Source of the DNA: an uncultured Collinsella sp.
GTDB taxonomy: Bacteria; Actinomycetota; Coriobacteriia; Coriobacteriales; Coriobacteriaceae
DNA length: 9,179 bases
Assembly (NCBI GenBank): GCA_938045085.1
Contig: CALINZ010000262.1
Coordinates: forward strand, 1-9,179
Reading direction: 5' to 3'
Each line of letters starts with the position of its first letter. Position 1 is the stretch's first letter. The notes under the pieces were generated by a model. The model made no database searches and was not told the DNA's origin. It saw only the letters and a list, made by a program, of their open reading frames with translations. The translations under genes were made by a program, and so were the position numbers. Shown here one piece after another: positions 5,826 to 9,179 of the stretch.

Positions 5826-5880
5826 CGATGTCAGTCGCCAAAAGCGAGCGAGCCGCATTTGCGCCAAGGTGACGTGAAAT
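5826..5880 (-). repeat. 55-bp intergenic repeat, copy C (inverted)
   Basis: Read on the minus strand, it matches copy B at 52 of 55 positions and copy A at 50. The minus-strand order is the same as at A and B: a hairpin (5911-5883), the repeat, then another hairpin (5809-5773). It lies about 60 bp downstream of the broken membrane protein gene. Confidence 0.87.
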
Positions 5881-5882
5881 GA

Positions 5883-5911
5883 GAGGGCGCTGACCTTCTG
5901 GTCGTGCCCTC
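5883..5911. other. Hairpin shared by repeats C and D
   Basis: GAGGGC (5883-5888) pairs with GCCCTC (5906-5911), and inside it GACC (5892-5895) pairs with GGTC (5900-5903) over a TTCT loop. Copy C leads away from it on the minus strand and copy D on the plus strand, so it forms the centre of a back-to-back arrangement. No T run follows on either side. Confidence 0.55.
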
Positions 5912-5919
5912 GAAATTGA

Positions 5920-5953
5920 ACGTCAGATTGGCGTGAATGCGGCCCGCGCAGCG
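5920..5953 (+). repeat. Diverged partial copy D of the 55-bp repeat
   Basis: ACGTCA, TTGGCG and AATGCGGCCCGC align in order and spacing with the repeat's left and central parts, with two-base substitutions between the blocks (GA for CC, TG for CA). The right part is not recognisable. A hairpin precedes it (5883-5911) and another follows (5963-5984), as at the other copies, which supports common origin despite the divergence. Confidence 0.5.
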
Positions 5954-5962
5954 TCAACGAGC

Positions 5963-5984
5963 CCGCCGTTCGGTAGAACGGCGG
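5963..5984 (-). terminator. Hairpin after the nitroreductase gene
   Basis: CCGCCGTTC (5963-5971) and GAACGGCGG (5976-5984) form a perfect 9-bp stem with a GGTA loop, just downstream of the nitroreductase stop on the minus strand. No T run follows, so termination would rest on the stem alone. It also fills the far-hairpin position of repeat D. Confidence 0.5.
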
Positions 5985-5990
5985 AACTAA

Positions 5991-6512
5991 TTACCTTACG
6001 TAGATGATGTTGTCGCGGCGCGGCTTTGCCTCGGGTAGCGTGTCCTCGGCGTAGCCAAGAATGCAGTTACCGACACCGCGCAGGCTGCCGTCGGCGGGCA
6101 GGCCCCAGCTGGCCAGCAGCTCCAGGCCCTCGGGCGAGTCAAAGACCTCATGCGCGCGGTGAATCCAGCACGAATCGACACCCAGTGCATAGGCGGCGTT
6201 GAGCAAGTTGCCCATGGCGAGCGAGCCGTCTTCCAGATGTGTGGGCACGCTGCGGTCAACCAGCACCACCACAACGGTCTTGGCGCCATAGAAGGGGTCG
6301 CTGTTGCTGTCCATGACCTGGGCGTTGAGCTGTGAGAGACGCTCGACGGTCGCGGGGTCGGTGACGGCGACAAACGTCACCGGCTGGCGGCCCATGCCGC
6401 TCGGTGCATATTGGCCGGCTTCGATAATCCGTGCAAGCTTTTCGGCCTCGACGGGACGATTGCTGTATTTGCGGCAGCTGCGGCGGTGAATGAGTGTTTC
6501 GATAGTCTCCAT
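5991..6512 (-). CDS. Nitroreductase-family flavoprotein
   Basis: This 173-residue protein has the size and layout of a short FMN-dependent nitroreductase. The N-terminal LIHRRSCRKY (7-16) supplies the basic residues that bind FMN phosphate, APSGMGRQP (36-44) follows the family pattern, MGNLLNAAYALGVDSCWIHR (100-119) forms the dimer-interface helix and adjacent strand, and GVGNCILGY (146-154) lies near the flavin phosphate. Such homodimers use NAD(P)H to reduce nitroaromatics, quinones or related substrates; the natural substrate is not readable. The start is fixed by AAGGAG 6 bases upstream; a longer in-frame reading to 6608 lacks such a site. It is divergent from the 96-residue protein gene on its right. 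Confidence 0.92.
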   Translation of the reverse strand: METIETLIHRRSCRKYSNRPVEAEKLARIIEAGQYAPSGMGRQPVTFVAVTDPATVERLSQLNAQVMDSNSDPFYGAKTVVVVLVDRSVPTHLEDGSLAMGNLLNAAYALGVDSCWIHRAHEVFDSPEGLELLASWGLPADGSLRGVGNCILGYAEDTLPEAKPRRDNIIYVR

Positions 6513-6623
6513 GGTGTCTCCTTGCGGTGGCGTTGCAGATGCCCCGTTCATACCCGTCGGGCTTAAACGATAGACGGTCAATTGCCCGGCCAAAAGGATG
6601 GATTCCAATTGGGAAAGTAGGTT

Positions 6624-6652
6624 TGCATAAAAGTACCTTCAGAATGTGACAA
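6624..6652 (-). promoter_or_regulatory. Candidate nitroreductase promoter
   Basis: On the minus strand TTGTCA (6652-6647) and TATGCA (6629-6624) are separated by 17 bases. The -35 is good and the -10 is moderate. It predicts a leader of roughly 105 bases before the nitroreductase start. Confidence 0.45.
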
Positions 6653-6806
6653 ACAAATGGGATGGTTAAACGTTTTATCCCGTCTACCCTGCGGTTTTTT
6701 ACCACTTGCCTAAATGACGAACGCATAACCTCTGATAAAGGTTTTACTAAAGAGGTACCAACGTTTATCAATGCGCCGTGGTGGCGCCGGGCCAGGAGGT
6801 AACATC
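6653..6806. promoter_or_regulatory. Upstream region of the 96-residue protein gene
   Basis: This AT-richer stretch should contain the promoter of the gene at 6807, but I find no convincing -35/-10 pair. AACGTTT occurs twice (6669-6675 and 6760-6766), and CCTCT (6728-6732) with AGAGG (6750-6754) forms a loose inverted repeat around a T run. AGGAGGT at 6794-6800 is a near-ideal ribosome binding site. Confidence 0.35.
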
Positions 6807-7097
6807 ATGTTCCAGGCTGGAGATGTCGTCGAGACCGATTTCGAAGGATTTCTGAAGCTGCTGCGTTCCAAGACGCGCGCTTTCGTGTCGATCAACGATC
6901 ACGAGTACTACATCACGCACACCGATGGCTATTGGCGTGTTCAGGATTGCGAGGCCCTCAACGACAAGGGCCACTTTACTGACTGCTCCGAGCTGGTCAA
7001 CACGGTCTGCGAGGTTGTCGAGCTGCCGTGGATTGCCGGCAAGAGCCTGCATGACAGCTTCTCGGGCGCTACGGTCTATGAGGCCGTCGCCGCTTAA
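6807..7097 (+). CDS. Conserved-looking small protein of unknown function
   Basis: I do not recognise this 96-residue protein. The start is set by AGGAGGT 6 bases upstream, and GC-rich third codon positions support coding. It is soluble, acidic and compact, with no signal peptide or membrane helix. The first half (VETDFEGFLKLLRSKTRAFVSINDHEYYI and on to WRVQDCEALND, residues about 8-52) looks like alternating helix and strands; the second half carries cysteines at 60 and 68. No catalytic or metal-binding motif is clear. It is a single-gene unit: its own terminator follows, and the nitroreductase is divergent. The strong ribosome binding site and terminator suggest appreciable expression. Confidence 0.85.
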   Translation: MFQAGDVVETDFEGFLKLLRSKTRAFVSINDHEYYITHTDGYWRVQDCEALNDKGHFTDCSELVNTVCEVVELPWIAGKSLHDSFSGATVYEAVAA

Positions 7098-7123
7098 CGG
7101 GCAATAAAACTCGATTTTCACGT

Positions 7124-7159
7124 GACCGCTGGCGCCGCCCCCGCGCCGGCGGTCTTTTT
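7124..7159 (+). terminator. Strong intrinsic terminator after the 96-residue protein gene
   Basis: GACCGC (7124-7129) pairs with GCGGTC (7149-7154), and inside it GGCGC pairs with GCGCC; a T5 run follows directly. This separates the gene from the MarR operon. Confidence 0.85.
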
Positions 7160-7202
7160 CTGCCGATAGGCCATAAAAATGCACGCATTCGCGGAGAGCC
7201 TG

Positions 7203-7231
7203 TTGACGATAGTCAAAACTCGGACTAATGT
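7203..7231 (+). promoter_or_regulatory. MarR-ABC operon promoter
   Basis: TTGACG (7203-7208) and TAATGT (7226-7231) are separated by 17 bases, a good housekeeping promoter. The first of two identical operator-like repeats fills the spacer, where a bound repressor would block RNA polymerase. Confidence 0.7.
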
Positions 7232-7261
7232 AGAGATATAAATTGGTCAAAACTCGGACTA
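7210..7261. promoter_or_regulatory. Tandem operator candidates for MarR
   Basis: The 16-bp sequence GTCAAAACTCGGACTA occurs exactly at 7212-7227 and 7246-7261, 34 bp apart, about three helical turns. Each has a dyad of GTC and GAC half-sites (TAGTC/GACTA in the first, with a mismatch in the second). One lies between -35 and -10, the other just past the transcript start, a typical layout for autorepression by the MarR protein encoded next. Confidence 0.72.
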
Positions 7262-7277
7262 TCGAATGGTGGGAGAG

Positions 7278-7778
7278 ATGAATAGTGCAGTTAGCCTGGT
7301 CGATTTCGACCGGATGCTCAACGGGCTTGACCGTATCTATTCGGAGTTCGCGCGCGCCTGCGGTCTTTCGGACTGCGCCTACTGGATGCTCGTCGACACG
7401 AGTGCAGCGGGCGGAAGCGTTGCCGTGAGTCGGCTGACGAGTGAATGGTTCTACAGCAAACAGACCATCAATTCGGCGATCAAGACGCTTAGGGCGCGAG
7501 GGCTTGCGACGTTGGAGTTTGCCGAGGGCAGTCGTAAGAACAAGGTTGTGCGACTGACCGAAGAAGGCGTGCAGTTTGCCAAGCGCTACGCGTTGCCGGC
7601 GCAAAAAGCCGAGCAACAGGCATTCGAGGCGCTCGAGCCGTGGGAGCAGCGCGAGATCATGCGCTTGGTCGGTAAGTTCTCCCATGTTCTGAACGAAGAG
7701 TGCGAGGCATTTAAACGGCAAGTGGCCGCCGAGAACGAGGCTGACGATAAGGGCGAGGGGGACGCATGCGACTCTTAA
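7278..7778 (+). CDS. MarR-family transcriptional regulator
   Basis: This 166-residue protein has a winged-helix domain at about 35-100: CAYWMLVDTS, then VSRLTSEWFYSKQTINSAIKTLRARGLATLEF with the recognition helix, then the wing GSRKNKVVRLTEEG. Helices at both ends should form the dimer. The ATG at 7278 is chosen because GGGAG lies just upstream; an in-frame ATG at 7266 has no such site. The C-terminal tail is charged (NEADDKGEGDACDS). The gene overlaps the ABC exporter start by 13 bases, so the two are co-transcribed and probably translationally coupled. Two identical operator-like repeats in the promoter suggest autorepression relieved by a small molecule that the exporter may handle. The ligand is unknown. 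Confidence 0.92.
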   Translation: MNSAVSLVDFDRMLNGLDRIYSEFARACGLSDCAYWMLVDTSAAGGSVAVSRLTSEWFYSKQTINSAIKTLRARGLATLEFAEGSRKNKVVRLTEEGVQFAKRYALPAQKAEQQAFEALEPWEQREIMRLVGKFSHVLNEECEAFKRQVAAENEADDKGEGDACDS

Positions 7779-9179
7779 TGAGATTTATGAGGCCGTACCG
7801 CGGTCTGATTGCGGTGACGCTGTTTGCGGTGCTGATAGATAACGTCGGTACGCTGTTGGTTCCCACGATGCTGGCGAACATGGTCAACACCGGTATTGCC
7901 ACGGGCGATGTCGACTATATATTACGCAACGGCCTGTACATGCTTATCGCGACCGGCATGGCCAGCGGCGGCACGGTGCTGGGCTGCTATCTTTCAGCGC
8001 GCCTGGCCGCCAACGTGGCCTGCGATATCCGCAATGCCGTGTACGACAAGTCGCTCGAGCTGTCCGCCAGCGACTTTGAGCGCTTTGGCACCGGATCGAT
8101 GATCACGCGCTCGCTCAACGACATCAACGTGATTCAGCAGGCGATTCTGCAGACGATTCAGCTGGTGCTGCCCGTGCCGTTTTTGGCTGTGGCGGGCATC
8201 ATCTTCGCCTGGTTTATCGATCCCGCCATGGGCACGCTTCTGGGCGTAGTCGTTGCGATTGTGCTGGTGGCGGCGGTCTTTACGGTGGCTAACGCCGCGC
8301 CGATCTTTATGCGCCTGCAGAGCTTTATCGACCGCATGAACGTGGTGCTGCGCGAGAACATCGTGGGCGTGCGCGTCATCCGCGCATTTAACAAGGAGCG
8401 CCACGAGGAGCAGCGCCTGGACGAGGTGTTTAGCGATTACGCGGCCAACGCCATCAAGGTCAACCACCTGTTTGTGGGTCTCGACAGTTCCAGCTTCTTT
8501 TTGATGAATATCGCCGAGGTGGCGGTGCTGTGGGTGGGCGGCAACCGCGTGGGCGTCCACGCCATGCAAATCGGCAGCATCTCGGCCGTGTTGGAATACG
8601 CGATCCTGATCCTTTTCTTTGTGATGATGGCGCAGATGGTGATTCTGACGCTCCCGCGCGCTGCGGCGTGTCTCAACCGTGCGCAACAGGTGCTCGAAAT
8701 CGAGCCGAGCATCGTGGACGGCAAGCGCACGCTAGATACGTGCGCGGCGGAGCCTGTTGACGGTACCGATGCGGTTGCCGTGTTCGACCATATGTCGTTC
8801 CGTTTTGACGATGCCGACGAGGACACTCTGTGCAACCTGAGTTTTGCCTGCCGCCGCGGACAGACGACCGCGATCGTGGGCTCAACGGGCTCGGGCAAGT
8901 CAACGGTGGCCAAGCTCCTGCTTCGCTTCCACGATGCAACGAAGGGCGCCATTCGCCTGAACGGCATCGATCTGCACGACCTTTCGCAAGATGAGATCCG
9001 TGGACACATCGCATATGTGCCGCAGAAGGCGTGGCTGTTCTCGGGCACGGTGGCGAGCAACCTTCGCTTTGGTAACGAAGGCGCGACCGAGGGCGACATG
9101 CTTCACGCGCTGCAGGTTGCCCAGAGCACCTTTGTACTCGACCAACCGCAGGGGCTCGATACCCCGGTTGCCCAGGGCG
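7766..9179 (+). CDS. ABC exporter half-transporter, multidrug type (partial, runs off right edge)
   Basis: The visible 471 residues are most of a fused membrane-plus-ATPase exporter subunit (usual length near 580). Six membrane helices lie within about residues 10-300, including 14-36, 56-78, 132-155, 157-177 and 245-300. The second intracellular coupling region holds NIVGVRVIRAFNKE (198-211), typical of this family. The ATPase has Walker A GSTGSGKST (372-380) and Q-loop YVPQ (417-420); the signature motif and Walker B lie outside the window. The ATG at 7766 follows GAGGGG and overlaps the MarR gene. Such genes often sit in MarR-controlled pairs whose products form heterodimeric drug exporters, so a second half-transporter gene may follow. 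The substrate cannot be predicted. Confidence 0.93.
   Translation, partial: MRLLMRFMRPYRGLIAVTLFAVLIDNVGTLLVPTMLANMVNTGIATGDVDYILRNGLYMLIATGMASGGTVLGCYLSARLAANVACDIRNAVYDKSLELSASDFERFGTGSMITRSLNDINVIQQAILQTIQLVLPVPFLAVAGIIFAWFIDPAMGTLLGVVVAIVLVAAVFTVANAAPIFMRLQSFIDRMNVVLRENIVGVRVIRAFNKERHEEQRLDEVFSDYAANAIKVNHLFVGLDSSSFFLMNIAEVAVLWVGGNRVGVHAMQIGSISAVLEYAILILFFVMMAQMVILTLPRAAACLNRAQQVLEIEPSIVDGKRTLDTCAAEPVDGTDAVAVFDHMSFRFDDADEDTLCNLSFACRRGQTTAIVGSTGSGKSTVAKLLLRFHDATKGAIRLNGIDLHDLSQDEIRGHIAYVPQKAWLFSGTVASNLRFGNEGATEGDMLHALQVAQSTFVLDQPQGLDTPVAQG

Noticed and set aside
6768..7721. Open frame of 317 codons on the minus strand opposite the small protein and MarR genes
   Set aside because: It runs across the strong terminator and promoter of plus-strand genes, has no ribosome binding site or domain, and mirrors real coding sequence.
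1..9179. CRISPR array
   Set aside because: The 55-bp repeat occurs three times, kilobases apart and in both orientations, and the 16-bp MarR repeat only twice; there are no regularly spaced short repeats and no cas genes.

Overview
The window most resembles the genome of a high-GC gut actinobacterium of the Collinsella type (Coriobacteriia). I infer this from GC-rich third codon positions, the mix of regulators and exporters, and a GC-rich intergenic repeat family; no rRNA or other phylogenetic marker is present. One stretch, about 400-1464, is visibly AT-richer than the rest and looks acquired.

Layout. Positions 1-497 hold no convincing gene but many hairpins: a terminator, copy A of a 55-bp repeat, a GC-rich hairpin and further stem-loops. 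A divergent pair follows: a small XRE repressor (minus) and a multi-pass membrane protein of unknown function (plus), with a perfect 7+7 inverted repeat just upstream of the repressor. Copy B of the repeat, with the same hairpins in the same order, follows the membrane gene, so the AT-rich pair is bracketed by direct copies of a composite element. Next come a GntR/FCD regulator (minus) and a divergent YeiH-family transporter (plus). A 234-bp structured intergenic region, with a promoter-like sequence and a dyad, leads into an unusual regulator that has a degenerate sigma-54-activator-type AAA+ domain and a Fis-type HTH. After it lies a single-pass membrane protein gene whose reading frame is broken by one base at a GGGG/TAA site. 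Repeat copy C (minus) and a diverged copy D (plus) sit back to back around one shared hairpin.

The right half has a minus-strand nitroreductase, a divergent 96-residue protein of unknown function with a strong ribosome binding site and terminator, and a MarR-ABC exporter operon. The MarR promoter carries two identical 16-bp sequences, 34 bp apart, which are good operator candidates. The MarR stop overlaps the exporter start, and the exporter gene runs off the right edge after its Walker A and Q-loop.

Working logic: three regulator-target units are visible (XRE/membrane protein, GntR/YeiH, MarR/ABC exporter), each with the regulator next to its presumed target. The most unusual material is the repeat family with its hairpins, the frame break at 5261-5269, and the AAA+ regulator that lacks catalytic motifs.
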